DNA from: Strigamia acuminata
Lineage: Eukaryota > Arthropoda > Chilopoda > Geophilomorpha > Linotaeniidae
DNA: 64,000 nucleotides
Reading direction: 5' to 3'
Assembly: GCA_949358305.1 (NCBI GenBank)
Contig: OX442315.1
Span: 36,294,427-36,358,426, forward strand
The position numbers and the translations under genes were made by a program. Of the stretch, positions 32,621 through 44,050 are shown piece after piece. The first letter of the stretch is position 1. Each line of letters opens with the position of its first letter. The notes below the pieces were generated by a model that did no database searches, was not told where the DNA came from, and saw only the letters and a list, made by a program, of their open reading frames with translations.

Positions 32621-33447
32621 CAAGTGTCCGTTAATGATTGGCTAAATTGTACGGCTACTTGCGATTCGAATGGTGAAGTAGTGGGCACAGTTTTGACCCA
32701 ACTTCTGCACGGCGTTGGTAATTAGAAAAGGATATCGAGAAAACGATTCGTAAGGAATATATTTCTAGTTAATATTGATTGAAATTAAAATGTATATTTT
32801 TTTTAATTGCAGCCAATTTATAGAACAAATGTTTGCAATCTAAAGACGCTAGAGTCCGATCTGGGTGACAAAATAGAGACAAATTCGTCGAAAAATTCAG
32901 CAGATAATTCAGCTCAAGATGTTCGAAGTGATCAATCGACGGCCGATTCTTGCGATCCAGCCAAACGAACGCCAGAGAAGACATCTGAGTCTTATAAAGA
33001 GACGCGGTCACGGATTACGGAATAGTTTTTATGGATAACGTACCGGTAAAAATCTAGAGACTCGTTTTATTGAATTGGTGGAAGTAAATGAATATTTTAT
33101 GGTACTTTAGTTTATTTACTTCTGTTACCTCTCGAGTATTCTATTACTCCTTAGCGATTTCATGCATTTTAATTGTATTTTTTATTAGATATCAAATAAT
33201 TTAATACCCCAGGACGAAATTACGCGATTAACTCACGCAAATACAATGACCTCATCTGATCTTCGTTCGTTTGAAATTGCATCCATTAATAAAGTGAGTG
33301 GAGATTAAAAATTAATATTATTTTAATCTAATTTTAATCTAATTTTAATCCTAATTTCAGGTGGCTTGGAGTCCAAACTTCGGATCGCATTTATTAGTGG
33401 CTTCGGGTGAAAATTCAGGATTAATTAGGATCCATCGAATTCATTGA
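32621..33447 (+). pseudogene. 3' end of a GTF3C2-like (TFIIIC 110 kDa) WD40 gene, damaged
   Basis: Exon-like blocks at 32621-32716, 32812-33045, 33189-33293 and 33361-33447. The last two join in frame and end INKVAWSPNFGSHLLVASG, then GLIRIHRIH and stop, resembling the C-terminal blade of the TFIIIC subunit GTF3C2 (SPN..S..WLVSGGQSGLVRIH). The second block starts PIYRTNVCNLKTLESDLGDK but hits a stop (33024). The frame needed for the third block (VTDYGIVFMDN) opens in a different register, so a frameshift lies around 32990-33010. No upstream propeller exons are visible before 32620, where a minisatellite stands. Most likely a truncated, decaying copy. Confidence 0.5.
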
Positions 33448-33697
33448 TTGCAGCAGACAAAAGTAGAAAAACTACGGGTTAAATTGCAGACGATGTTGTA
33501 AATAAAGTGAAATAATTAAAGAAAATGTCTAATTAGCATGATTTTTAATGAAATTTCTTTGAAGGTTTAGAGTTTAACTTCGGATGTTGATAATTTTGAA
33601 ACTCGTCAATCGAATTGCAATGTCATCATTTTTATTAATAAATAAAAAATTCCAAAAAAAATTACTTTGACCAAATATTTTTATTTATTCACACGAA

Positions 33698-35010
33698 TCA
33701 CATTTCTTCAGTTTCAACAACAACAGGCGCTTCATCATCATCTTCCCTATCAAAATCCCACTTGAATGTTTTCGTTAAATATTTTTTTAAACCTTCTACC
33801 CTTTTCTACAATTTCGTGCGGTACTTGTTGGTTCCCGTTCAAATTGGAGAAGAAAGAATGCAATGTGTTGACGAGGAAGTTTTCACGACTGACAATATCT
33901 ACAAAGAAATCGCGAGGAATTTCCTGAAGTTGGTGATGAAGTACAAAAATGAATTTTGAATATAAATCTGCGTATTTCGTAAGAGCATTGTCGCACGAGC
34001 ACAGCAAGTGGATTAAATGTTTCCATTCTTCAAATGCGTCGTACACCTGTCCTAAAATAAAACAAATAAAAGCCATTTGAAGTTCTCCGAGAATGTCTTC
34101 AGGATCTGTATACGATTTGAGCATTTGATCTAAAGTATAGGTCAAATCTAAACTGTTTTGTGATTTCACAAAACATTTAAGTTACTTTTTTAAAATCAAA
34201 ATTGTCTTTTTTTTCTTCTTACTTTTTTCAGGAAATTTGGAAAAACGAATTTCCGTTCCGGGTTTTTGACACATTTTCGGAAGAAAATCATCTAGTTTTG
34301 GTCTCTTATTTGTTCTTGTTGACGATTCACTCTCATCAGTTATTAAATGGGAAACTGACGAAATTTTTTTGTTTAATGGCTGCACCCGTTCTAAAACTGT
34401 GTCTAAGAGAATAAGTTTTGTATAAAATATTTTACAAAATACGAAATTTTTTTCCTTACCAGTCATGTAGTAGGTCTGGAAAATCCATTTTTTCCAGTTG
34501 TCGTATGGATAAGCGCCTAAATGTTTGTCAAGCTCCCTTAAATTCTCTTTAAGCCTGTCTATTTCTTCATCTGAAGTGACTTCATCTTTGATATCTATAT
34601 TGAACGATACACAATTCAGGTTACAGACCAATTTAAACGTTAATTAAAATAACCTTCGAGATATTTATCCCATTTTGTAACAACTATTTCTCCTTTATTG
34701 AATTAATGAAAAAATCCAGTTCTGGGTGCCATTTGGTTGTCCCGACTAACTGCACTGAAATAAAGAAAATAAATTGTGGTCATTAGTCATTGCAAAATCC
34801 AAATCCAAATTTTTAACCTCGAAATTACCTGTAATATACAAAATGAATGCCCAGAGGAATCATCTTGACACCTTTGATATCGGTTTCCACATTCTAAGTA
34901 TTGTGATCTATTCCAAATTCAGTTTTTGGTGGTACATCTAAAAATATTAATGTCACACCTTCGCGAAATAAAGTCTTTGCAACATCAGGATCCATATCTT
35001 GTGAAGCCAT
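33698..35010 (-). pseudogene. AAR2: AAR2 splicing factor pseudogene, introns retained
   Basis: Exon blocks: 34829-35010 (M..QDMDPDVAKTLFREGVTL, TEFGID), 34654-34754, 34460-34594, 34223-34402 and 33698-about 34158. Family motifs are clear (GVKMIPLGIHF, RELDKHLGAYPYDNWKKWI, GTEIRFSKFP, DILGELQMAFICF, YDAFEEWKHL, DFFVDIVSRENFL, KWDFD). AAR2 is a U5 snRNP assembly factor that binds Prp8. Damage: an in-frame TAG in exon 1 (34894-34896) where the family has Trp; frame breaks in exon 2 around the GGATTTTTTCATTAATTC run; a one-base frame change at the GGG near 33799-33801 before the conserved tail; and no clean splice between blocks 4 and 5. Because introns are kept, it is a decayed gene or duplicate, not a retrocopy. 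Sequence error cannot explain the TAG easily. Confidence 0.85.
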
Positions 35011-36440
35011 TGTCAATTTTACACAGGTACACGGGTTTTAGCAATGTCGCTCTCTCACTTATGATGTTTGGCCTTGGTCCAAGGTTTGGCACGTGATTGG
35101 CACTCCTCTCCAATTCTTATCGCGTCACTCGGTCACTCACCCTACATTTAGCCAGTGACTTTGACCCATTTTTCACCCCTTTGTTTTTCAGTGAAGAAAA
35201 CACAAAACTTAGGGGGCACAGAAAGGCTTGGGTGCATTGCACAACTCAAAAAACACATCAAACTCAAGTTGTGTGTTCTTACAAGGAATGACATTTACTT
35301 TTGTGGCTCAATCAGAGGAAAAAAATGTTTGAAATTAGCAAAAATGCAAGTGCAAAATGGAGAGGTCAGGGGCAAATTGAAAAATCGTCGGTGCAGACGA
35401 CAATTAAATTAAATCAAATGAATAAAACCATGCAATATTTAGCCCAATTTAGTCTCAGGAGAGAGCATAATATTTTTCCTCGTTGTTTTATAACCGTTTG
35501 TAGTAAATTATAGTTTACTAAATTTGAATTTCGAGCTCGTTTTTGAGCTTTTTATTCTGGCGATAGATGGCGACACGGTGAAATAGCTAATTCTAGTTTA
35601 ATTAAAATAAAATAAAGTTTTTTGCGAGGAATTGCAAGAATTAGTAAGTCGGAGCACTTTGGATCGAAAACTTTAATGCATTTTGTGGCTAAATGGAAGT
35701 CGATCCGTACTTAAAAAAAACATGTAATATTTATTCGCTCTGGTGCAGTTATTTTCTTCTGTATAACGGCAAATACAAACGGCAATAAATTAATGTATAA
35801 GTTTTTGCAAGTAAAATAAGTCTTATTTCATCAAATAATCAGATTTTAACGAAGGTGATATTGTTTTGAAAACAATAATTTGACGCGCTGTCTTTGAAAT
35901 TGTTGGAAAACAATGTTTTTTCGCATGTTTTCCAACAATTTCAAAGATAGCGCGTCAAATTATTCCGATGGGCGACTTCGCTGCGAAACACGTGGTCGCT
36001 AAGCAACGGAGCGATGGATAATTCTTCGCTAAATTTTAACAGTATTTTACCATTCTATTTTATATTGGTTTAAAAAAAGAAACCATGCATAATTTATTGA
36101 GCATGAAATGAGATTCACTTTGGTGGTCAAAATGGAAGCAAATAAACTATCGGTGTTTTAATTCGTTTTTAATTTTTAATGCCAAACAGATTAGCGTAAA
36201 ATGCTCCAATACATAAATATAAATCAAATAAAAATGACGTTTAGAAGTTTTTTTTTTGTTAGAAACCAATTTGGAAATTCTATTATAGGAAATTATGCGG
36301 AATGGTGGGGGAAATGTTTGCACCTGTGTGAATCTAATAAAATCACAGAAATTTATGACTCCTAGGACGAATATTCTTCAAAAAAATTAATATGAAACAT
36401 GAAACTTTGACAATTCAATTTGTGGCGCAAGTCGGAGAGT
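35011..36440. other. Intergenic
   Basis: No gene recognised. It contains the long hairpin at 35874-35964. Open frames at 35097-35510 are unlike known proteins. Confidence 0.5.
35874..35964. repeat. Near-perfect hairpin, about 37-bp stem
   Basis: AATAATTTGACGCGCT.TCTT and following bases pair with the inverse ending AATTATT at 35964 with one mismatch, around a loop of about 12 nt (tttttcgcatg region). It could be a tiny MITE or a small-RNA hairpin. Confidence 0.85.
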
Positions 36441-36443
36441 TTA

Positions 36444-36444
<1 letters not shown>

Positions 36445-36501
<57 letters not shown>

Positions 36502-36515
36502 GTGTGTGTGTGTGA
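36445..36515. repeat. (GT)n microsatellite
   Basis: About 33 GT repeats with two GGGT interruptions. Confidence 0.95.
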
Positions 36516-36519
36516 CCTG

Positions 36520-38373
36520 TGTGAAGAGGGGCCGGAAGTGTCTTTACCCTTGAGAGGTGTGATATAAATGGCAGCAGGTGTTCCTCCTCCAATATTCAGT
36601 AAAGAGACACCAGTCTCCTTTAGGCAAAGTCAACCCGACAGGTGTTTGAAGGGAAATGCAAGAAAAATAAATGGAAAATATAAAAGAAAGAGAGAAAGAA
36701 AGAAAGATACGACGTTCCTCGCTTTACTTGGGGCACATAACCATGAAATTAGCTTTTTTCCTGTGGCATAAAGGTGATGAGACAAATTATAAAAAGATTT
36801 TTTTTTTCTTAAAAGTTTAATTCCACATTACCGGTATGTTTGATAAATGATTTTTTGGTTAAATGCACTGCCATGAATATGTCATGATGTTTGATTCCAA
36901 GGCTTCTCACTTCCTCATAATAACCCAGGCCTTGATGTGACCTGATAAAGAGGTCTTCATTCAGCTGATTTACACCTGTTTCATTTGTTGTTTTATTTTC
37001 ATTTTATGGAAGTTGTTGAAAAAGTTTTTGGTGGTAAACTTTATCAAGTTTCTGTTTCAAACATGCATTTCGTGGGATTTAAATTAATTAAATTTAATTT
37101 AATTTTAATTTAATTTAATTTTAATTTTCTGGAAATATTTTTTTCTTTTAAAATTTGAATTTTGAATAGAAATCAAAAAAGTCACTAATTCAAGAGACAA
37201 TATAATAATTTTGTTTTCCAAAACTGGAATAATTGACAAGTCTAAATGACTCGGTAATTGAATTTTCCCTCAAATTTTCCGTCGAATTTTTCACTCGCCT
37301 TGACCTGCGCGCTCACGTGCGCGCTTGACCTGCACCCACCTGCGCCCCTCGCTTTTAATTTAATTTTTTAACTTTGGTTATTGTTAAGTTATGTTAATGT
37401 AATGTTGAGTTCATTGTTGAAGAACGTGTTATTGCTATATCATACTGTTACATTGTTGTAAAAGCGTTACCATGACAATTTTGTATTACTCCTCACTTGC
37501 TTGTATTTTACCCACGAGTAAAGACGTGTGTTTTGTTTTCCACTTTAAAAACCTCTCCTTTATTTCAACGTGATGCCCCAGCATAACAGTTATTAAAATT
37601 TAGCAATATCTTTGGTTTATTTTTTGTATTTTTAATATTGTTTACTATTGGCTGGAATTAGGTTTTGCTTTCGTGTTAATTTCTGAATTTTGGAGTGTTT
37701 TATTACATAACTTGATCAAAACTGCCGGTAAATTTCATATTTATTATTCAGTTTTAAAGATAATGATGTGATGATAATATGCATCTTTCCAAGTCCCATC
37801 GAATCCCCTCCGAATCCCATCCGAATCCCCAGAATCTATCCGAATCCTACGAATCCCATCCGTATAAAAAAAACAAAAACAAGTATTATCCTGTAATATT
37901 CACAGCATCGTATCACAACGTTTATTAGCAATATCAAAAAGAAAAAACAACACATTATATTTTTGATATTGTCGATCTAAACAAACTTAGTTTATTTAGC
38001 AGCTATAGAACATTTTTAATTTTATTATTAGTGGTGCTCTTTATTTATTTAGAAAAATGTAAATGTCAATGGAAAAAAAATATTTTTGTACATTATTTTG
38101 TAAATTACATCTGCCTTGTGGCAGCACTGTTTTTAGAATATTTTACAGTAGTTTAATTTTATAATAATGAGAAATAAAAGCATTTTCACACGAATTTAAT
38201 CGAATCCGATGTTTTTTCATTTGTCGAAAGAAAAAGTAGAAAAATAGGTTTGATTCTGCTTGTTTGCGACTCCAATGATGAAATTAAAGTTTGAAATTAA
38301 TTTACACAGTTTTTATTTATTTGTTTGTTTATTAAAAAAAAAAATTGAATTGAAAATAAAGATTTTTGTCCGC
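36520..38373. other. Intergenic, AT-rich
   Basis: No gene recognised. Small local repeats: TTTAATTTAATT near 37080-37130, CCGAATCCCAT units near 37798-37862 and CTTGACCTGC repeats near 37300-37340. Confidence 0.5.
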
Positions 38374-38559
38374 TTATTGGTACTCTACCCTGAATCCCGA
38401 TATAAAAGATAATCCAGTAGGCACGTTCTTCTGATATTTCACGTAATCTTGACCAAAAAAATTTAAAAGAATGAATTCTTCTTCGTGTATCCGCTCGTTA
38501 AAGAAATTCCATGATGCGATAGTGTAACCGATTAAACAGATCGGATTGCACAATACAAT
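38374..38559 (-). CDS. ICMT: ICMT last coding exon (isoprenylcysteine carboxyl methyltransferase), isolated
   Basis: A 62-codon open exon preceded by a good acceptor (TTGCAG at 38560-38565). It reads IVLCNPICLIGYTIASWNFF and continues EEEFILLNFFGQDYVKYQ.. to VPTGLSFISGF. This is the C-terminal catalytic end of ICMT, an ER membrane enzyme that methylates prenylated CaaX proteins; the EEE..L...FG..Y..Y...VPTG pattern is intact. The preceding exon (family RHPSYVGWFYW) was not found up to 44 kb on the minus strand. Either very long introns filled with repeats separate it, or this is a relic of a larger gene. Confidence 0.75.
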   Translation of the reverse strand: MVLCNPICLIGYTIASWNFFNERIHEEEFILLNFFGQDYVKYQKNVPTGLSFISGFRVEYQ

Positions 38560-38814
38560 CTGCAATTAGAAATAAACTTTTAGTGAGTAAATGCTATAAA
38601 GAAGGCTGCAAAAGTAGATTATTTGCTTCTAAAAAATGCTTATTCAAGAAACACAATTCCAGCAATTTCCATTAAAAAATATAGTGTTGGATTGAACAAT
38701 ACACATTACTCCTGTCATGTATGCAATACGTGTCATCGTCACGTATTGTATACTGACATCGTCAGTTATATAATGCGTGACATTATTTGGGGTATATAAA
38801 CCCCCAACCATTGG

Positions 38815-39060
38815 TGAAGTCGAAAAATGTCCGGTCGAAAAAAATCCTGGTCGAGATGAATCCTGGTCGAAAATTTTCCTGGTCGAAAATTATCCTGTTT
38901 GAGTCGAAAAAATTCCTAGTCGAAAATTTTCCTGGTCGAAAATTTTCCTGGTCGAAAATAATCCCAGTCGAAAAAAAGCGCACTTTACCTCGAGTCGAAA
39001 AGAATCCCGGTCGCAAAGAATCCGGGTCGAAAATATTCCTCCTCGCCTTAGTAGCGGTTT
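38815..39060. repeat. Minisatellite TCGACC(A/C)GGATT, locus 2 (inverse orientation)
   Basis: About fourteen units such as CCTGGTCGAAAATTTT; the reverse complement matches the family at 32120-32372. Confidence 0.85.
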
Positions 39061-40760
39061 GTCCATTTATTTCTAGAAAGATGGACACAAATCATTTAGT
39101 GTTGTAAGGCTGCATTCGAATGTAGCATTCACCAATTTGATTGAAATTGATTTCGGTTACAATGTATAATTGTAGTATTTAGGATTTTTTCAATGTTCAC
39201 ATCTAAATTTCGGAAGAAAATTTATAAAAACATCATCAAACAATTCTGATGTGTTTGTTATTGACAAGTTGATTTCTGGTAAGAACTGCTTGACATTCAT
39301 CTTGAAATTCTCACTCACGCTTGTGGTATTCTATTCTATTCTATTCTATTTCGTTTTCCTGTAAGTTTGTTTATGAGAATAGATTTTCCGGTTCCCTTTC
39401 TCATGGTAAAGGCAAAACGTCATTTAGTTATAGAAATGAGTTTTAATGAAATTATTCCCATTTGATGATATTTGGTGAAACTTTGCTGTATTGTACGGCG
39501 ACAATGATTGGGCTAGCTTCATTGGTTTCCGGATCTTTTTCCTGATTTTGTTAGATTTTTCTCTGGTATCTGTTGATCGAACAAATCCAGTTTGAGTTTG
39601 GTTAAAACATAACATGAACAGTCCTTTTATTCTCAATTTTGTTGACTATTGTTGTTGTGCCAGTGGTTGTTGGTTGCCGTTTCATTGGCGGTTGGTTCTG
39701 TCCAATGTTGTCTTACTTGAATTTCTTTCTTTTACAAAAATGGAGCTAGCACTTTTCTATCTAAATTTCTATCTACCTATGTATGAAAACGATGATGAAC
39801 ACCACACTCAAAACCATCATGATGCAATGATTGGGCTATGGTAGCTTTATTGGTTTCACCATCTGCCCGATGTTTTCTGGGTCTATACTCTAACTACTCT
39901 CGCTCTCTCTGTCTACTGGAGTTATTCCTGTTTGATGATATATGATGAAACTTTGTTGACGTATTGTTCACCTATTTATTGTTGCCCATTTAGTTCTGCC
40001 CAATGTTGTCAAATTTAAATTTATTTCTTCTAAGCCGGATAAACGGTTAAATAGTTACACAGCGAGAAAGAAATTGCCAGGCAGTTGGCAAAGTGTAACA
40101 ATCTACGCAGCAATACGACGGGAAAATGATTTTTTTTTTACAAAATTTTTCTTTTAATTTTACGATATTGTAAAAGACGGTTGGAGTGTGCTTCTACCGC
40201 ATACATGTTAGAACTAAGGAGAAGTTTCACGTGAAACGATCGTAATTAAAAATACATAGAAATACAGTGCCTTAAAACGTCAACTAAACTTGCAATAACA
40301 AAAAGCAAACTTGAAACTGGATCTATACTCTAACTACTCTCTCTACTGAAATTATTTCTGTTTGATGATATTTGGTGAGACTTTGCTGATGTATTGTTCA
40401 CCTATTTATTGTTGCCCATTTGGTTCTTCCCAATGTTGTCTAAAAATTTCTTTCTTCTACAAAAATGAAGCTAGCACAATGGCATTCTATTTTTATGTCG
40501 TTCAAAAGGTTCAAAAGTTTCTATGCTGTCGAAGCAAGTACCACAGCAATTTTCCAGCTCTCCATGGCACCATCATTTTCATCCTGCCGGGGACTATCAT
40601 AGGCACGATTATACGGACTGATTGTCCGTTTTACACCCTTTATATTCTGAAAAAAAAGCATTTAAAAAATGACACCACGCGGTTGTTCTAGTGGCGTTTG
40701 TTCTGCCCAATGTTGTCTAACTTGAATTTCTTTCTTCTACAAAAATGGAGCTAGCACTTT

Positions 40761-40793
<33 letters not shown>

Positions 40794-41153
40794 TCTTTTT
40801 GAATTCTGGCTACACAACTTCCATTTAAACATGTTGTTTGGACAATGGCAGTTGAAATTTATCTAAATTTATCTAAAAATTTGACAAATTACCAACAACC
40901 GGTGACAAGAACAATAATGAATACCACACAAAACCATAATGGCAGCAATGATTGGGTTAGCTTTATTGGTTTCACCGTCTGCACCATGTTTTCTGAATCT
41001 ATACTCTAATTACTCTCTCTCTCTCTCTCTCTCTCTCTACTGGAATTATTCCTGTTTGATGATACTTGAATTCATTGGTTTTTAGGGTTTTTAGGGTTTT
41101 TAGGTTTTTTTTTTTAGGGTTTTCCTCTATACAACAATTTATTGACGCAGAAT

Positions 41154-41296
41154 TTATAAAATGTAATTATAACAATACAAGCCAAAAGAAATAGTTAAGC
41201 CCAGGAAACCACGTAGCAAATTACGGGAGACAAAAAAATTCGAAGACTGTGGTTCCACCAATAAGAACGGAGAAGTTCCCCGATCGGCCAGGATAG
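41154..41296 (-). pseudogene. Unrecognised repeated exon-like sequence (second copy 42170-42300)
   Basis: Two minus-strand copies both encode PPLP.L.DRGTSP followed by a hydrophobic end (RGFLGLTISFGLYCYNYIL, and RGFFGIVFWLILFIIL in another frame), each ending in a stop. Two further related minus-strand starts, both CAG then AAAATGG, lie at about 41645 (MVGRPRIPK) and 41953 (MAVKPKIPL). They may be the first and last exons of a small membrane protein gene copied locally. The second copy needs a frame change, so at least one is broken. I do not recognise the family. Confidence 0.3.
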
Positions 41297-42419
41297 GCAA
41301 AGGCGGCGACGCAATTGTGCCCCGTGTTGCACGGGTGCGTCGATTGCAAATTTGACAAATCACCAACAACCGGTGACGAGAACGATGATGAATACCACAC
41401 AAAACCATAATGGCAGCAATGATTGGGTTAGCTTTATTGCTTTCACCGTCTGCACCATGTTTTCTGAATCTATACTCTAATTACTCTATCTCTCTCTATC
41501 TACTGGAATTATTCCTGCAGAAGCATTTAAATTCTGGCTACACAACTTCCATTAACAATGTTGTTTGGACAATGGCGGATGATTTGAAGTTTATCCAAAC
41601 ATTTGGCAAATTGCTTTTTGGGATTCTGGGTCTGCCCACCATTTTCTGAAGAAGTAAAATATATTTTTAAATATTCATAAAAATTGAATATGAAAATAAT
41701 CGGTACTTACTTTTCAAATAATACTTTTTTTTCCAACGATGGTTTTATTTAAACAAACCATTTGGCTGCCCATTTGGTTCTGCCTAATGTTGTCTAACTT
41801 TCTTTTACAAAAATGGAGCTAGCACTTTACTATCTATCTATTTATCTTTCTTTCTGTCAGAAATAATAACTAAAAGTGTTACAATATTTTCTTGCCTTAG
41901 CACCGTATTCAGTTAGACCTTAAGCGGAATCTTCGGCTTGACCGCCATTTTCTGAACAGATAAAACAGAAATGGCAGATTTAGTTACAGAATAAACGACT
42001 GGATTTTATACCTAGCCCTAAAAAAAAAGGAAATGTCACAAATACAATTCAACAAAATTATTAATTTTAACGATTCTTCACCATTGGTCTGTTTTCTCAT
42101 TTCCTAAATAAAATAAAGAATTCCCAAATTTTAAATTAAATTCGATTTATTTTATCATCGTGTCGCACAGAATTTATAAAATTATAAACAGAATAAGCCA
42201 AAAAACAATACCAAAGAATCCACGTACGCGGGTTTTCAAAAACCAATGGAGAGGTTCCCCGATCGGTCAAGTCGGGCAAAGGCGGTGACGCATCTCGGCT
42301 ATATGGAGCCACTATTGGAAGTATAAGCTTAGAAAACGTATTGCAGTATACAGAAAGTAATGAAAAGCTGAGCCAAAGTCCCAGATTTTTATCAAAGTCA
42401 GAAAGTAGACTGATTAAGT

Positions 42420-42682
42420 TACCGTATTTTACCGAATAAGAGTCGCCCTCGAATTGTAGCCGCCCTCGAATAGTAGCCGCGGCCGAGATAGGCGACTTGA
42501 TATAAGAGCCGCCCTCGAATAGTAGCCGCGGCTATATACGTTTAATGAACGTAATAGTAAGATATTGGCCGCTATTTAAAATAAGAGCCGCCCCCGAATT
42601 GGAGCCGCCCCCGAATTAAAGCCGCAGCTCAAAGTGGCAGTTTTGAATAAGAGCCGCGGCTCTTATTTGGTAAAATACGGTA
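42420..42682. mobile_element. TIR element TACCGTATTTTACC...
   Basis: 263 bp begin TACCGTATTTTACC and end in the inverse GGTAAAATACGGTA. The interior is made of repeated GAGCCGCCC(C/T)CGAATT and GTAGCCGCGGC motifs in both strands. Non-coding, so a non-autonomous DNA element. No clear target duplication by eye. Confidence 0.8.
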
Positions 42683-42811
42683 TGTAGTTTACAGCGAGCT
42701 ATACCAGGTCTGTTAACATATTCGTTAAGACAATGACAGGTGACGTGGAACTGGCACAGGGAAGCTTGCAAGCGGAGTTGCAACGAGGCCACTTGAATTT
42801 GTTCTTACATC

Positions 42812-42975
42812 GAATAAGGTGATATTATGGGACAACGTTTTTAGGCTTAAAATTAAAGCTGGATAGACGAAGCAGGCAGAGAACAAAACAGCTTGCGTGT
42901 TGAGAAATGCTGACGTCATTTATTTTACCTTTTATTAAAAACAAGCAAATTTAGAATTTAAAAAATCAAATGGTT
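42812..42975. pseudogene. Copy of the BTF3/NASP promoter region
   Basis: 42812-42855 matches 51778-51822 (AATAAGGTGATATTATGGGA, CAACGT, TTAGGCTTAAAATT). 42856-42975 matches 52005-52120 (GCAGGCAGAGAACAAAACAG, TGACGTCATTTATTTTACC, TTATTAAAAACAAGCAAATT). About 180 bp of the original is missing between the two parts. It carries no coding sequence. Confidence 0.85.
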
Positions 42976-44050
42976 TGGTTTGGTAATGACATTTGCCATT
43001 TTTTGTGACATCAAGTGTTTTAGTTTGGAATATGATTTCTGAAACTTGGTTTTTATTTTCAAAGTGATCAGTGGCTCAGTGGATGGTCATAAACTTCAAA
43101 AATGACATTTTCAAGCCAAAAAAAAGTATCTTCAGATGGAAAAGATGCATTTACAGATGGAAAAAATGCATTTGCTAGTGAAAAAATGCATTCGCGGGTG
43201 GCTTTTGCAGATGTACTGACATTCCATCAATTTTCATGTTTGATTCAATTATTTCTGTCTTTAAAATTTCTATTTCTTGAGTATTAGTATGAGGAATAAC
43301 AAAAACAAAAAAATAACAATTCTTCAGCAGAAAGAAATAAGCGAATTCAGCGAATTCAGAGAAAGAAATTATATAAAACATGTAGCAACGTAGCAATCGT
43401 AGCGTTGGCTAAATTATTACAACTTTCAGAAGAAAAAAGATACAACATCGAACAACATTCGCACAATCGCGAAAATTGAAATAATAATAAAAGTCATCAC
43501 ACGCCAATCACGGACCCAATCGTAGCGTAGACTACAGTGAGGCGAGTTTGCATGGTCTGTCACGATCGTTAGTGAGCTTGCTCTCCGCACAACACGTCAT
43601 CGTGGTTGGCCGCTCTCGCTCTCGTCTCCGCGTATAATCTCGTAGCGTGATTCGGTGCTCCGGCTCTGGCTCTCTTCGTCAACTTCGTCAACTTCGTCTT
43701 CCTGCAACTGCTGTTCTCTTTCTGCATCTCTCTGCTGTTGTTTCAAACAGGTTCTTTCTAAGTAAGATAATGATTATGATATGAATAAACGCAGCAATAC
43801 GCAGCAGTACGCAGCAATACGACGAAGAAAATGATTTTTTTTTACAAAATTTTCCCCTCGAGGTAGCTTACGATATTGTAAAAGACGGTTGGAGTGTGCT
43901 TCCATCGCATACATGTTCGAACTAAACAGAAGTTTCACGTGAAACGATCGTAATTAAAAATACATATAAATACAGTGCCTTAAAACGTCAACTAAACTTG
44001 CAATAACAAAAAGCAAACGAGAAACTGGATCTACAGGGTGGAAGAAAAGT

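Larger units (their letters stand above)
39400..44050. repeat. Nested duplication block
   Basis: The block is built from segments repeated several times. (a) TTGATGATAT.TGGTGA with 'tctgcccaatgttgtc' and 'acaaaaatggagctagcac' near 39650-39760, 40380-40760 and 41760-41840. (b) 'gcagcaatgattgggttagc' to 'tctatactctaattactct' near 40930-41010 and 41410-41490. (c) about 240 bp from 'gcagcaatacgacg' to 'gaaactggatcta' at about 40090-40325 and 43795-44035, with the TTTCACGTGAAA palindrome (40225-40236). (d) about 130 bp at 41150-41290 and 42165-42295. CTAT, CT and CTATT microsatellites are interspersed. No intact gene recognised. Confidence 0.75.

Noticed and set aside
36568-36771. Plus ORF ending in KRKRERKKDTTFLALLGAHN
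   Set aside because: Short, starts in repeat-flanking sequence, and has no family match or splice context.
41075-41125. TTTTTAGGG repeats resembling a telomere motif
   Set aside because: Only four or five degenerate units of an AT-rich low-complexity stretch, not a telomere or a clear interstitial telomeric block.
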